Source: Methylobacterium goesingense
GTDB taxonomy: Bacteria; Pseudomonadota; Alphaproteobacteria; Rhizobiales; Beijerinckiaceae
Direction: 5' to 3'
DNA length: 64,000 nucleotides
Assembly: GCF_022179225.1 (NCBI RefSeq)
Contig: NZ_BPQL01000043.1
Span: forward strand, 1-64,000
Notes under the pieces: model-generated
What the model was told of the DNA's origin: nothing
The model's database searches: none
What the model saw: only the letters and a program-made list of their open reading frames with translations
Shown here: one piece after another, positions 1 through 8,436 of the stretch
How positions within the stretch are numbered: position 1 is the first letter of the stretch
Layout: the number at the start of each line of letters is the position of its first letter
Made by a program: the position numbers and the translations under genes

Positions 1-163
1 TCGACTTGCCCGAGCCGGAGGGACCGACGAGTCCCACGGCCTCCCCGGCCGCCACCGAGAGGGAGATCCCGCGCAGCACGTGCACGCGGGCGGCACCGCG
101 TCCCAGGCTGAGGTCGATGTCGGAGAGCGCGATGGTCGGTGCCGTGGCCTTGTCGGAGTTCAA
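1..163 (-). CDS. ABC transporter ATP-binding protein, YbbA/LolD-like (partial, N-terminal part only)
   Basis: Only the first ~54 codons are present; the gene runs off the left edge. The reverse strand reads into a clear Walker A motif (GPSGSGKS) at the window edge, preceded by the usual VLRGISLSV-type strand, so this is an ABC ATPase. Its position back to back with a tesA-like gene copies the tesA/ybbA arrangement of E. coli, where YbbA works with a large MacB/FtsX-type permease; that assignment is inferred from context. No ATG lies in frame close to the start. A TTG at 163 fits the usual length, but the frame stays open further upstream, so the start is uncertain. Confidence 0.75.
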   Translation of the reverse strand, partial: MNSDKATAPTIALSDIDLSLGRGAARVHVLRGISLSVAAGEAVGLVGPSGSGKS

Positions 164-224
164 CGGGTGACCGATCTGTGAGCGGGTGCGAACATGATGC
201 GCCGAGGGTCGGAGTTGTGAGCGA

Positions 225-938
225 ATGGGTCTGTGTGAAGTGTCACACCGCGTCGATATGGTCCGCGCGGCCGGAAGGCGCCATCCGGGTTCCGGGATCG
301 CCGCGCTGATGGTGCTCTTTGCCGCACTCACCCTCGGGGCGGTGCCGTCCCGCGCCGCGCCCGAAGCCGCCCCGATCAAGCTCGTGGCCTTCGGCGACAG
401 CCTGACGGCGGGGTACCGCCTGCCCGCGACGGCCGCCTTTCCGACCGTATTGGAGCGCGCATTGACGGCCCGTGGGCGGCGCGTGACGATCGCCAATGCG
501 GGCGTCTCCGGCGACACGACGACCGGCGGGCTCGACCGCCTGGACTGGTCGATTCCCGACGGCACCGACGGCGTCATCCTCGAACTCGGGGCCAACGACA
601 TGCTGCGGGGCACCGACCCGGCTGTCACCCGCAAGGCCCTGGAGGCGATGATCACGCGGCTCAAGGCACGCGGCATCCCCGTGCTGCTCACCGGGATGAA
701 GGCCTCGCCCAACCTGGGTCCGGACTACATGGCGCGCTTCGACGCGATCTATCCGGATCTCGCCCGGAGCCACGACCTCGTCCTCTACCCGTTTTTCCTC
801 GAGAGCATCCTCGGCGACCGCTCGGCGCATCTGGACGACGGGCTGCACCCGAACGCGAAGGGCGTCGAGACCATCGTGGCCGGCATTCTCCCCACCGTCG
901 AGCGCTTCCTCGACCGCGTGAAACCCGGCCCCCGCTGA
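225..938 (+). CDS. tesA: Periplasmic SGNH/GDSL esterase (arylesterase / lysophospholipase, TesA-like)
   Basis: A 237-residue SGNH hydrolase, expected to cleave acyl esters or thioesters and lysophospholipids in the periplasm. Visible blocks: GDSL with nucleophile Ser59, the block II glycine in NAGVSGDT near 91-98, GAND with Asn124, and the DGLH block with Asp205 and His208. A hydrophobic stretch at about 24-44 ending in SRAAPEA is a likely signal peptide, with a basic n-region starting at Met1 or Met12 (position 258). A GGAG 10 bases before 225 mildly favours the first ATG. It is divergent from the ABC ATPase gene, and thpR follows 4 bases after its stop, so the two are probably co-transcribed. 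Family assignment is firm; the natural substrate is not known. Confidence 0.9.
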   Translation: MGLCEVSHRVDMVRAAGRRHPGSGIAALMVLFAALTLGAVPSRAAPEAAPIKLVAFGDSLTAGYRLPATAAFPTVLERALTARGRRVTIANAGVSGDTTTGGLDRLDWSIPDGTDGVILELGANDMLRGTDPAVTRKALEAMITRLKARGIPVLLTGMKASPNLGPDYMARFDAIYPDLARSHDLVLYPFFLESILGDRSAHLDDGLHPNAKGVETIVAGILPTVERFLDRVKPGPR

Positions 939-942
939 ACCG

Positions 943-1488
943 ATGCCGCGCCTGTTCACCGGACTTGAGATCCCGCAGCAGATCGGCGCGGCGCTGTCGC
1001 TGAAGCGCGGCGCCCTGCGCGGCAGCCGCTGGATCGACCCGTCCGACTACCACATCACCCTGCGCTTCCTCGGGGACGTGGAGGTCGAGGTCGCGGAGGC
1101 CCTGCACGAGGGGCTGGTCGCGGCGCGACCGCGCGCGCCGTTCTCCGTCACCCTCGACGGGCTGGCGAGCTTCGGCGGCGACCGGCCGCGCGCCATCCTC
1201 GCCACGGTGGTACCGAGCCCGGAGCTTCTCGATCTCCAAGCCGAGCAGGAGCGCCTCGCCCGCCAGGCCGGGGCGGAGCCGGAGCGGCGCAAGTTCACGC
1301 CCCACGTCACCCTGGCGCGCCTGCGTCGCGAGGCAGGCCCGGAGGATGTGGCCGCTTATCTCGGCAAAGGCGGCCTGTTCACGCCCCTCACCGTCCCGGT
1401 GGAGCGGGTGGCGCTGTTCTCGGCCCGCGAGTCGAAGGGCGGCGGCCCCTACGTGGTCGAGGCGGCCTATCCGCTGGGTTCGGATTGA
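943..1488 (+). CDS. thpR: RNA 2',3'-cyclic phosphodiesterase (2H phosphoesterase)
   Basis: A 181-residue protein of the 2H phosphoesterase superfamily (LigT/ThpR), which opens 2',3'-cyclic phosphates on RNA ends and can ligate tRNA halves in vitro. Both signature tetrapeptides are present: HITL (His37, Thr39) and HVTL (His121, Thr123), about 84 residues apart as usual. The N-terminus MPRLFTGLEIP is typical of the family. The ATG lies 4 bases after the tesA stop, which implies translational coupling. The length is normal and I see no disruption. The cellular role of ThpR is poorly understood in all bacteria. Confidence 0.93.
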   Translation: MPRLFTGLEIPQQIGAALSLKRGALRGSRWIDPSDYHITLRFLGDVEVEVAEALHEGLVAARPRAPFSVTLDGLASFGGDRPRAILATVVPSPELLDLQAEQERLARQAGAEPERRKFTPHVTLARLRREAGPEDVAAYLGKGGLFTPLTVPVERVALFSARESKGGGPYVVEAAYPLGSD

Positions 1489-1815
1489 GCCCCGATCCCG
1501 CGTGATCGAGCGCGGGAATACTGCCGGCCCCGACCCATGGTTTCCAACGATCACCGGCGCTGCTCGCAAGCGATCGTTCGTTGGCCGTCCAGCGATTTAG
1601 GCTCGGCGCGGGGAGCCGATTCTGACCTGCCGTCCCGCAGCGGCCGTACCGCTTCCGACCCCTCGCTGACCCAAGGCCGACTCTGGGAGCGTCGATTCTG
1701 TGCGAACGCCGCGTTGCGATTCCTACCCCGATAGGCTACCTACTACTTGGTAGACAGGGCATATGACGCTGCCTGTCGAAGGCCCGCGAGAGGGCCACAT
1801 CCAAGGGAGATCGTC
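1489..1815. other. Intergenic region between thpR and the AhpD-like gene
   Basis: About 327 bases with no convincing gene. Short open frames here have no recognisable content. The right end carries the leader of the next gene, including the inverted repeat listed separately and a good ribosome binding site (AAGGGAGA) before the ATG at 1816. Confidence 0.5.
1736..1753. promoter_or_regulatory. Inverted repeat, candidate operator
   Basis: CTACC, 8 bases, GGTAG: perfect 5-base arms located 63-80 bases before the ATG of the AhpD-like gene. The size and place would suit a TetR- or MarR-type operator, but no regulator gene lies next to it. This is a pattern seen in the sequence only; binding is an inference. 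Confidence 0.3.
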
Positions 1816-2154
1816 ATGGAAAACTGGAACGGATACCGGGGCGAGTTGATGTCAACCCTAGGTCAGATGGGCCAGATCAGCCCGGCGCTCCTTCACGCGC
1901 ACGATCAACTGGCATCCGCCAAGCCAAAGGAGCCGAAACTCGATGCCAAGACCCGTGAACTGATCGCGCTCGCCGTGGCGGTGACGACCCGCTGTGACGG
2001 CTGCATCGCTTTCCATACCGACGCCGCCCGCAAAGCGGGCGCATCGAAGGAGGAAATGGTCGAGGCGCTCGGTGTCGCCGTCGCGTTGAATGCCGGTGCG
2101 GCGCTGGTCTACAGCGCACGGGCCTTCGATGCCTTCACCAAGGCCGAAGGCTGA
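1816..2154 (+). CDS. AhpD-like carboxymuconolactone decarboxylase family protein
   Basis: A 112-residue protein of the CMD/AhpD-like fold. The redox motif CxxCxxxH is intact (Cys60, Cys63, His67), as in alkylhydroperoxidase D-type proteins that reduce peroxides or act in thiol redox relays. The preceding TRELIALAVAV stretch and the following HTDAARKAGAS are typical. The frame is open 69 bases further upstream, but the ATG at 1816 has AAGGGAGA at the right distance and gives the family length. There is no adjacent ahpC or lpd gene, so a specific partner cannot be named. Enzymatic role is inferred from the motif only. Confidence 0.88.
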   Translation: MENWNGYRGELMSTLGQMGQISPALLHAHDQLASAKPKEPKLDAKTRELIALAVAVTTRCDGCIAFHTDAARKAGASKEEMVEALGVAVALNAGAALVYSARAFDAFTKAEG

Positions 2155-2499
2155 GCGACCATCTGCGTAGGCGCCCCCGTTCAGAAGCCAAGGCTTCTAC
2201 ACCGTAGCCAACCCTTGACCAGCAAATCTGTCTGCTTGTGGTGGGGGGCGGAGTGTCCGGTTCTGGCCGGAAAGACAAAGCCCGCTCACCACACGCAGCC
2301 AAAGCCGTCAGATCACCAATCGATGGCTGTATTCAGGAAATGCTGACGGTGGTCCTGGCTCCGACGAAGTAGAGTCGTGAGCGGGCGCGGCAGCGACGTC
2401 CGCTTCCATGAGTCGCCGCCCGAACGCCGCCCCGTGGACATCCACCCGCAGCGGCCATCCCGTACGGGCGACCCGAGCGCCTGCCGCCCATAGCGAACC
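2155..2499. other. Intergenic region between the AhpD-like gene and coaA
   Basis: About 345 bases between two genes that converge on it. No gene, RNA or strong terminator hairpin was recognised. A reverse-strand open frame enters from coaA in another reading frame but has arginine-rich shadow composition. Confidence 0.45.
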
Positions 2500-3519
2500 T
2501 CAGAGCCGGCGCAGGGCCACGCTTTCGATGCGGTGGCTGGCGCCCTTGGCGAGGATCAGGCTCGCCCGCTGACGGGTGGGCAGGATGTTGTCGCGCAGGT
2601 TCGGGAGGTTGATCGTGGTCCAGAGCGTGTCGGCGATCTCGATGGCCTCGGCCTCCGTCACCTCCGCGTACTTGCGGAAGTAGGAGAGCGGATCGCGGAA
2701 GGCGGTCTGGCGCAGGCGCAGGAAGCGGTTGACGTACCAGCGGTGCAGGTCGTCCTCGTGCCCGTCGAGGTAGATCGAGAAGTCGAAGAAGTCGGACACG
2801 AACGGAATCGCGGTGCCGTCGCGCGGCAGGCGCGCGGGCTGGAGCACGTTGAGGCCCTCGACGATGAGGATGTCGGGCGACTCGATGACCCGCTCCTCCC
2901 CCGGCATGACGTCGTAGACGAGGTGCGAGTAGAGGGGTGCGGCGACCCGCTTCTTGCCGGCCTTGATGTCCGTGAGGAAGCGCAGGAGGGCCGCGGTGTC
3001 GTAGCTCTCCGGAAAACCCTTGCGCTCCATGGCGCCCATGCGGCGCAACTCGGCGTTGGGCAGGAGGAAGCCGTCCGTGGTGATGAGATCGACCTTCGGG
3101 GTGTTCGGCCAGCGCGCCAGCAGGGCCGCCAGGACGCGGGCGGAGGTGGACTTGCCCACCGCCACCGAGCCCGCCAACCCGATGATGTAGGGCACCTTGG
3201 TCTCGTGCTCGGCGAGCAGGAAGCGCTGGGTCGCCTTGAACAACCCTTGCGTCGCCGCGACGTAGAGCGACAGCAGGCGCGACAGCGGCAGGTAGATCGC
3301 CTCGACCTCCTCCACGGAGATCGGATCGTTGAGCGATTGCAGGCGCGCCACCTCTTCGGCCGCCAGGGTCAGCGGCGTGTCTGCGCGCAGCTGAGCCCAT
3401 TCCTCGCGGGTGAAAAGGCGGTAAGGGGAGAGCCGCTCGGAGCCCTCCCCGGTGACCGGATCCTGCCCCTCCGCGGGCATGCGCGGCGTGGCGACCGGAA
3501 CGGGCATCTCGGCGTTCAC
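2500..3519 (-). CDS. coaA: Type I pantothenate kinase
   Basis: Phosphorylates pantothenate, the first committed step of coenzyme A synthesis. The 339-residue protein has the P-loop GSVAVGKS at 117-124, followed by TTDGFLLPN and further on [20 protein letters not shown], all standard for the prokaryotic PanK-I family. Compared with E. coli CoaA (316 residues) there is a short N-terminal extension. The start is a GTG whose first bases overlap the hisE stop (GTGA type); an ATG at codon 5 is the alternative. It is the last gene of the his cluster, a position shared by many Hyphomicrobiales, and is probably translated by coupling to hisE. Confidence 0.95.
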   Translation of the reverse strand: MNAEMPVPVATPRMPAEGQDPVTGEGSERLSPYRLFTREEWAQLRADTPLTLAAEEVARLQSLNDPISVEEVEAIYLPLSRLLSLYVAATQGLFKATQRFLLAEHETKVPYIIGLAGSVAVGKSTSARVLAALLARWPNTPKVDLITTDGFLLPNAELRRMGAMERKGFPESYDTAALLRFLTDIKAGKKRVAAPLYSHLVYDVMPGEERVIESPDILIVEGLNVLQPARLPRDGTAIPFVSDFFDFSIYLDGHEDDLHRWYVNRFLRLRQTAFRDPLSYFRKYAEVTEAEAIEIADTLWTTINLPNLRDNILPTRQRASLILAKGASHRIESVALRRL

Positions 3520-3839
3520 GCCGGCCCCCGCGCGGCTTTCTCGGCGATTCCGCTCTGGGCCGTGCGGCGCTCCAGCTCGGCCAGGACCTCGTCGAGGGGG
3601 ATGCCGCCGCCGCGCAGCACCACGAGCAGGTGGTAGAGCACGTCCGCCGCCTCGCTCACCAGGCCGGCGCGGTCACCCTGCACGGCGGCGATGGCGGCCT
3701 CCACGGCCTCCTCGCCGAGCTTCTTGGCCGCCCGCCCCTGGCCGCCGGCAAGGAGCTTGGCCGTGTAGGAGGTCTCGGGGGACGCCGCGGCGCGGTCGGC
3801 CACCAGGGCTTCGAGGTCGTTGAGCGTGAAGTGGGTCAT
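3516..3839 (-). CDS. hisE: Phosphoribosyl-ATP diphosphatase
   Basis: The second enzyme of histidine synthesis, hydrolysing PR-ATP to PR-AMP. The 107-residue product is a stand-alone HisE (not fused to HisI), with the MazG-like helical core: [13 protein letters not shown] at the start, then [14 protein letters not shown] with the metal-binding glutamates and [14 protein letters not shown]. It overlaps the coaA start by 4 bases. It lies about 95 bases downstream of hisF. hisI is not in this window. Confidence 0.95.
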   Translation of the reverse strand: MTHFTLNDLEALVADRAAASPETSYTAKLLAGGQGRAAKKLGEEAVEAAIAAVQGDRAGLVSEAADVLYHLLVVLRGGGIPLDEVLAELERRTAQSGIAEKAARGPA

Positions 3840-3933
3840 ACAATCCTGGGTCCCGGCGAACCGGGCCTATCGTGCCGTCGGCGCGAGCGTGCGGCACGAT
3901 GGATCATGACGCAAGGGCCGGCCGCCGCCGTGC

Positions 3934-4710
3934 TTACAGATCGAGGCGCATGGAAAGTCCGGCCGCCGCCATGTGGGCCTTGGCCTCGGATACGGTGTGC
4001 TGACCGAAGTGGAAGATCGAGGCCGCCAGCACGGCGCTGGCGCCGCCGTCGCGCACGCCAGCCACCAGATCGTCGAGGCTGCCGACGCCCCCCGAGGCGA
4101 TGACCGGCACCGTGACGGCGTCCGCGATCGCCCGCGTCAGGCCGATGTCGTAGCCCGAGCGCATGCCGTCCCGATCCATGGAGGTCACCAGCAATTCACC
4201 GGCGCCGCGCGCGGTGACGGTGCGGGCGAAATCGATGGCGTCGAGGCCGGTCGCCTTACGTCCGCCATGGGTGAAGATCTGCCAGGCGGCAGGCTCGCCG
4301 GGGCCGGAGGTGCGCTTGGCGTCGATGGCGACGACGATGCACTGGCTGCCGAATTTCTCGGCCCCGCGCGCCACGAAATCGGGGTCGTTCACCGCCGCCG
4401 TGTTGATCGAGACCTTGTCGGCCCCGGCGAGCAGCAGGGTGCGGATATCCGCCACCGTGCGGATGCCGCCGCCCACGGTCAGCGGCATGAAGCAGGCTTC
4501 CGCCGTGCGGCTGACCACGTCGAGGAGCGTGCCCCGGTCCTCGTGGCTCGCGGTGATGTCGAGGAAGCAGAGTTCGTCCGCCCCGGCGGCGTCGTAGGCC
4601 TTGGCCGCCTCCACCGGATCGCCGGCATCGCGCAGTTCGAGGAACTGCACGCCCTTCACGACGCGCCCGTCCTTCACGTCGAGGCAGGGGATGATGCGGG
4701 TCTTCAACAT
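3934..4710 (-). CDS. hisF: Imidazole glycerol phosphate synthase, cyclase subunit
   Basis: The (beta-alpha)8 barrel that uses ammonia from HisH to turn PRFAR into IGP and AICAR. The catalytic acids are Asp11 (in IPCLDV) and Asp130 (in VVAIDAK). The phosphate-binding loops TVGGGIR near 78-84 and VIASGGVGS further on are present. The length of 258 is normal. The start ATG is 18 bases downstream of the hisA stop, and the partner hisH lies just upstream of hisA, so the synthase subunits are co-transcribed. Confidence 0.97.
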   Translation of the reverse strand: MLKTRIIPCLDVKDGRVVKGVQFLELRDAGDPVEAAKAYDAAGADELCFLDITASHEDRGTLLDVVSRTAEACFMPLTVGGGIRTVADIRTLLLAGADKVSINTAAVNDPDFVARGAEKFGSQCIVVAIDAKRTSGPGEPAAWQIFTHGGRKATGLDAIDFARTVTARGAGELLVTSMDRDGMRSGYDIGLTRAIADAVTVPVIASGGVGSLDDLVAGVRDGGASAVLAASIFHFGQHTVSEAKAHMAAAGLSMRLDL

Positions 4711-4728
4711 GGGCGGGCCTCGAACGCG

Positions 4729-5487
4729 TCAGGCCGCCGGGTCGGCGGCGGCCGAGCCGGTGGCGCGCTTGATGGCGGCGAGGGCCTCGCGCGGATCGAT
4801 TCGGCCGTCATAGAGGGCGCGGCCCGTAATGGCGCCGGCCAGGAGCGCGCAATCGGGCTCCAGGATGCGGTGGACGTCCTCGATGGAGGCGAGGCCGCCC
4901 GACGCGATCACGGGAATCGTCACCGCGCGGGCGAGCCCGAGGGTCATCTCGATGTTCAGGCCCTTCAGGATGCCGTCGCGGGCGATGTCGGTGTAGATGA
5001 TGGCGGCAACCCCGGCATCCTCGAAGCGGCGGCCGAGTTCCTCCGCCGTCATGCTGGAGGTGGTGGCCCATCCCTCCACCGCGACGCGGCCGTCCTTGGC
5101 GTCGATGCCGACCGCGATCTTGCCGGGATAGAGCCGGGCGGCCTCGCGCACGAAGGCGGGGTCCCGCACGGCGGCGGTGCCGATGATGACGCGGCTGACG
5201 CCCTTGGCGATCCAGGCCTCGAGGGTGCGCATCTCGCGGATGCCGCCGCCGAGCTGCACCGGCAGCTTGGTCCGGGCCAGGATCGCGTCGACGGCGTCGG
5301 CGTTCATCGGCGCGCCCGCGAAGGCGCCGTCGAGATCGACCACGTGCAGCCAGGAGAAGCCCTGCTCCTCGAAGACCGCGGCCTGGGCGGCCGGGTCGTC
5401 GCTGAACACGATGGCCTGCGCCATGTCGCCCTGCACGAGGCGGACGCAGCGCCCTTCCTTGAGATCGATGGCCGGAAACAGGATCAC
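4729..5487 (-). CDS. hisA: Phosphoribosylformimino-5-aminoimidazole carboxamide ribotide isomerase
   Basis: Catalyses the Amadori rearrangement of ProFAR to PRFAR just before the HisFH step. It is a 252-residue (beta-alpha)8 barrel related to HisF: Asp8 in FPAIDLK and Asp129 in VGIDAK are the catalytic acids, and the phosphate loops LGGGIR and ASGGLAS are intact. It sits between hisH and hisF in the same direction. The C-terminal [11 protein letters not shown] tail is unremarkable. Confidence 0.97.
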   Translation of the reverse strand: MILFPAIDLKEGRCVRLVQGDMAQAIVFSDDPAAQAAVFEEQGFSWLHVVDLDGAFAGAPMNADAVDAILARTKLPVQLGGGIREMRTLEAWIAKGVSRVIIGTAAVRDPAFVREAARLYPGKIAVGIDAKDGRVAVEGWATTSSMTAEELGRRFEDAGVAAIIYTDIARDGILKGLNIEMTLGLARAVTIPVIASGGLASIEDVHRILEPDCALLAGAITGRALYDGRIDPREALAAIKRATGSAAADPAA

Positions 5488-5531
5488 GCGTCGGTTCGCT
5501 TTCGAGTGTGCGGTTCGGGATCGGCGCGGTT

Positions 5532-6194
5532 CTAAGGACGCCAGCGCAGGAAGTTGGCGAGGAGCGCGAGGCCGAGCCGCTGGCTCTTCTCCGGATGGAA
5601 CTGGGTGCCGGCGACGTTGTCACGCGCCACCATGGCGGTGACGACGCCGCCGTAATCGCTGTGCGCCACGCGGTCGTCGGGCCGCTCCGGGCTCAGGGCG
5701 AAGCTGTGCACGAAGTAGGCATGCAGGCCGTCCGCCCCGGTCGGGATCTCGGCGAGCAGGGCGTGGTCGCGGTCCACCTCCAGGGTATTCCAGCCCATGT
5801 GGGGCACCTTGAGGGCCGGGTCGTGGGGCCGGATCGGACCGACATCGCCGGGAATCCAGCCGAGCCCCGGGGTGGTGTCGTATTCGAGGCCGCGCGTCGC
5901 CAGGAGCTGCATGCCGACGCAGATGCCGAGGAAGGGCCTCGCCCGCACTTTGGCGGCGTGAGTCATCGCCTCGACCATGCCGGGCACCGCGTCGAGGCCG
6001 CGGCGGCAATCCGCGTAGGCGCCGACGCCGGGCAGGACCACGCGGTCTGCCTTCGCCACGGTCTCGGCCTCGTCGGTGAGGACGATCCGGGTCGCATCGA
6101 GGCCGGCTTCCCGTGCCGCGCGCTCGAACGCCTTCGCGGCCGAATGCAGGTTGCCCGATCCGTAATCGATGATCGCGACGGTCTCGGCGCTCAC
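5532..6194 (-). CDS. hisH: Imidazole glycerol phosphate synthase, glutamine amidotransferase subunit
   Basis: A class I glutaminase that supplies ammonia to HisF. The start is a GTG at 6194 giving [16 protein letters not shown], the standard HisH N-terminus; a much longer upstream frame exists but is not HisH-like. The nucleophile is Cys92 in GICVGMQ, and the His/Glu pair is in FHPEKS near the C-terminus. The product is 220 residues. The GTG overlaps the stop of the upstream DUF2628 gene (GTGA), which implies coupled translation. Confidence 0.95.
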   Translation of the reverse strand: MSAETVAIIDYGSGNLHSAAKAFERAAREAGLDATRIVLTDEAETVAKADRVVLPGVGAYADCRRGLDAVPGMVEAMTHAAKVRARPFLGICVGMQLLATRGLEYDTTPGLGWIPGDVGPIRPHDPALKVPHMGWNTLEVDRDHALLAEIPTGADGLHAYFVHSFALSPERPDDRVAHSDYGGVVTAMVARDNVAGTQFHPEKSQRLGLALLANFLRWRP

Positions 6195-6676
6195 CGGCGG
6201 CCCTCGCTGAAGGGGAACATGCCGATGGCCAGATCGCTCGGCGGCACCGCGAGACTCGCATGGCCTGCGGAAGCGGGCCGGGGCAGCGACCCTCCGCCGA
6301 GCCAGCGGAGCGCCGCCTTCATCTCGGCCTCTTCGGGGCTCGCCGCCATCACGGCGTCGCGCACGGGCCGGCCCGCCCGCGCATAGGTCCAGCGCCGCAG
6401 GGACGAGGCCTCGAGGCCGATCAGCACCATGGCCAGCAGCGCGACCACGAAACCCGCCACCGGTGTCAGCCCGAGGAAGCGGCCGGCCATCGCGAGGACC
6501 GCCAGCAGGACCAGCACCCCGAGCCCGGCCAGCCAGAGACGGTGGAAGAAGAACCACAGGGGGCCATAGGCGAAGGCAGTCCAGGAGAAGCCGTCCGGCA
6601 CGAGGTACGCGCGCTCGAGGCCATGCGCCTGCCCGGCCAGGGCGTCCCGCTCCGGGTGCAGCGTGTAGGTCCGCAT
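6191..6676 (-). CDS. DUF2628 domain membrane protein
   Basis: A 161-residue protein of unknown function. It begins [12 protein letters not shown], has the [19 protein letters not shown] segment typical of DUF2628 proteins, and two hydrophobic stretches at roughly 48-90 likely to be membrane helices. The soluble C-terminal half has no recognised motif. Its stop overlaps the hisH start, and it lies 37 bases after the hisB stop. This gene sits inside the his operon in many Hyphomicrobiales, although no link to histidine synthesis has been shown. Confidence 0.85.
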   Translation of the reverse strand: MRTYTLHPERDALAGQAHGLERAYLVPDGFSWTAFAYGPLWFFFHRLWLAGLGVLVLLAVLAMAGRFLGLTPVAGFVVALLAMVLIGLEASSLRRWTYARAGRPVRDAVMAASPEEAEMKAALRWLGGGSLPRPASAGHASLAVPPSDLAIGMFPFSEGRR

Positions 6677-6713
6677 CACGTCTCGCCTCCTCTGCTCCGA
6701 TCCGTCGAGCGGA

Positions 6714-7316
6714 TCAGAGTGAACCCTTCGTCGAGGGAACGCGTCCGCCCTCGCGCGGATCGACGGTGACCGCCTGCCGCAAGGCGCGGGCCAATCCCTT
6801 GAAGCAGCTCTCCGCGATGTGGTGCGCGTTGTCGCCGTACAGGGTCTCGACATGCAGCGTCAGGCCGGCATTCATCGCGAAGGCCTGGAACCACTCACGC
6901 ACCAGTTCGGTATCGAACTGGCCGATCTTCTCCACCCGGAACTGCGTGCGGAAGACCAGGAAGGGACGGCCCGAGATGTCGATGGCGACCCGGGTCAGGG
7001 TCTCGTCCATGGGCAGGTGGATGTCGGCGTAGCGGGTGATCCCGCGCTTGTCCGCCAGAGCCTGGGCGAAGGCCTGGCCCAGGGCGATGCCCGTATCCTC
7101 GACGGTGTGGTGGTGATCCACGTGGAGGTCGCCGGTGACCTCCACGTCGAGATCGAACAGACCGTGCCGGGCGAACAATTCCAGCATGTGATCGAAGAAG
7201 CCGACGCCGGTCGCGATCCTGGCCTTCCCGGTCCCGTCGAGGGCGAAGGACACGCGCACGTCGGTCTCCGCGGTCTTGCGGCTGATACTGGCGGCGCGCT
7301 GGGCCTCTGAGATCAC
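6714..7316 (-). CDS. hisB: Imidazoleglycerol-phosphate dehydratase
   Basis: Dehydrates IGP to imidazole acetol phosphate. The 200-residue monofunctional enzyme (no HisB-N phosphatase domain) shows the Mn-binding signatures [29 protein letters not shown] and [16 protein letters not shown]. The only plausible start is a GTG at 7316. It is the first histidine gene of this minus-strand run; the hslV/hslU genes that precede hisB in some relatives are not here. The operon promoter is probably in the 7317-7407 gap, but I see no clear boxes. Confidence 0.95.
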   Translation of the reverse strand: MISEAQRAASISRKTAETDVRVSFALDGTGKARIATGVGFFDHMLELFARHGLFDLDVEVTGDLHVDHHHTVEDTGIALGQAFAQALADKRGITRYADIHLPMDETLTRVAIDISGRPFLVFRTQFRVEKIGQFDTELVREWFQAFAMNAGLTLHVETLYGDNAHHIAESCFKGLARALRQAVTVDPREGGRVPSTKGSL

Positions 7317-7407
7317 GGTTCGGTTCCGGTTCTGACACGAACCCGCCTTCTAGTGCGAAGTCGGGGTCCCGTGAAGGGCGGCGGGGGCCAAATCCACCGC
7401 CGGCCGG

Positions 7408-8283
7408 TCAGGCCCCGATCACCCGCCCGGCGACGGCGTCGAGCTTGGCGAGGAGGGCGGCGTCACGCTGAGCGGGCGCCGTCATGATGGCGCCGTCGAG
7501 GGCGCGCTCGCTGCCCACCGGGCAGGCCTCGCGTTCGGCGGGGAAATCGCGGGCGAGGCGGGCGACGAGGCGCGCCGCCTTGTCGGCATTGGCCCGGGCC
7601 ACCGCCACCACGGCGGCCACGTCCACGGCGTCGTGGGTCGGGTGCCAGCAATCGAAGTCGGTGACCATCGCGATGGTCGCGTAGGTGATCTCGGCTTCGC
7701 GGGCGAGCTTGGCCTCCGGCATGTTGGTCATGCCGATCACGTCGTAGCCCTGCGCCTTGTAGGTGGTGGACTCGGCGTAGGTGGAGAATTGCGGCCCCTC
7801 CATGCAGACATAGGTGCCGCCGCGCTGGACCGCGATGTCCTCGGCTTGCGCCGCCGCCGCGATCCGGGCCTGCAGGGCGGGGCCGATCGGGTGCGCCAGG
7901 GAGACGTGGGCGACGCAGCCGTTGCCGAAGAACGACGAGGCCCGCCCGACGGTGCGGTCGACGAACTGGTCGACGAGTACGAAGAGGCCGGGATGCAGTT
8001 CCGCCTTGAACGAGCCGCAGGCCGAGAGGGAGACGAGGTCGGTGACGCCCGCCCGCTTCAGGATGTCGATGTTCGCGCGGTAATTGATGCCGGTGGGCGA
8101 GAAGCGGTGGCCGCGCCCGTGGCGGGCCAGGAACACCACCCGGGTCTCACCGATGCGGCCGATACGCAGGGCGTCGGAGGGCTCGCCCCAGGGAGACTCG
8201 ATCCGCTCCTCGCGGACATCCTCGAGACCGGGGAGGTCGTAGACCCCCGAACCGCCCATCACGCCGAGCACCGCTGCCGTCAT
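7408..8283 (-). CDS. mtnP: S-methyl-5'-thioadenosine phosphorylase
   Basis: Phosphorolyses methylthioadenosine to adenine and methylthioribose-1-phosphate in methionine salvage. Family II purine nucleoside phosphorylase motifs are present: VMGGSGVYDL at the N-terminus, RHGRGH, NYRANI, SACGSF, CMEGPQFSTYAES, IGMTNMPEAKLAREAE and TDFDCWH. Starts at 8295 and further upstream are possible, but the ATG at 8283 has GGAG at a proper distance and begins right before the conserved core, giving 291 residues. Other methionine-salvage genes are not adjacent. Confidence 0.93.
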   Translation of the reverse strand: MTAAVLGVMGGSGVYDLPGLEDVREERIESPWGEPSDALRIGRIGETRVVFLARHGRGHRFSPTGINYRANIDILKRAGVTDLVSLSACGSFKAELHPGLFVLVDQFVDRTVGRASSFFGNGCVAHVSLAHPIGPALQARIAAAAQAEDIAVQRGGTYVCMEGPQFSTYAESTTYKAQGYDVIGMTNMPEAKLAREAEITYATIAMVTDFDCWHPTHDAVDVAAVVAVARANADKAARLVARLARDFPAEREACPVGSERALDGAIMTAPAQRDAALLAKLDAVAGRVIGA

Positions 8284-8358
8284 CCTGGTCTCCATAAAGA
8301 TCGCGCCGGTCGCCCCTCCTTGGGGCGCCGGCGCGGGGCATGTCAACGAAGGGAAAAT

Positions 8359-8395
8359 CGAGAGCGGGCGACCCCGTGGGGACCGCCCGCTCTCG
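8359..8395 (-). terminator. Rho-independent terminator of the petABC operon
   Basis: Twelve-base perfect arms (8359-8370 and 8384-8395) enclose a second small CCCC/GGGG hairpin. On the minus strand the stem is followed at once by GATTTTCCC, a short U-tract. It lies about 33 bases beyond the petC stop and would separate the bc1 operon from mtnP. Confidence 0.8.
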
Positions 8396-8436
8396 GATCA
8401 GCAGGTCACAGATCCGCAGGTCTCGGATCAGTAGGT
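8392..8436. repeat. Three 15-bp tandem repeats at the petC 3' end
   Basis: Units at 8392-8406, 8407-8421 and 8422-8436: CTCGGATCAGCAGGT, CACAGATCCGCAGGT, CTCGGATCAGTAGGT. The third unit contains the petC stop codon, and the first overlaps the terminator stem. The core GATCCGCAGG is shared with the array at 24270-24314. Confidence 0.8.

Noticed and set aside
2155..2499. Possible remnant of an insertion sequence or a broken gene in the gap before coaA
   Set aside because: No transposase motif, terminal inverted repeat or target duplication could be found; the open frames are shadow-like.
3973..5535. A 520-codon plus-strand open frame across hisF and hisA
   Set aside because: It is antisense to two certain genes, rich in Gly, Asp, His and Arg with no domain, a typical shadow of high-GC codon use.
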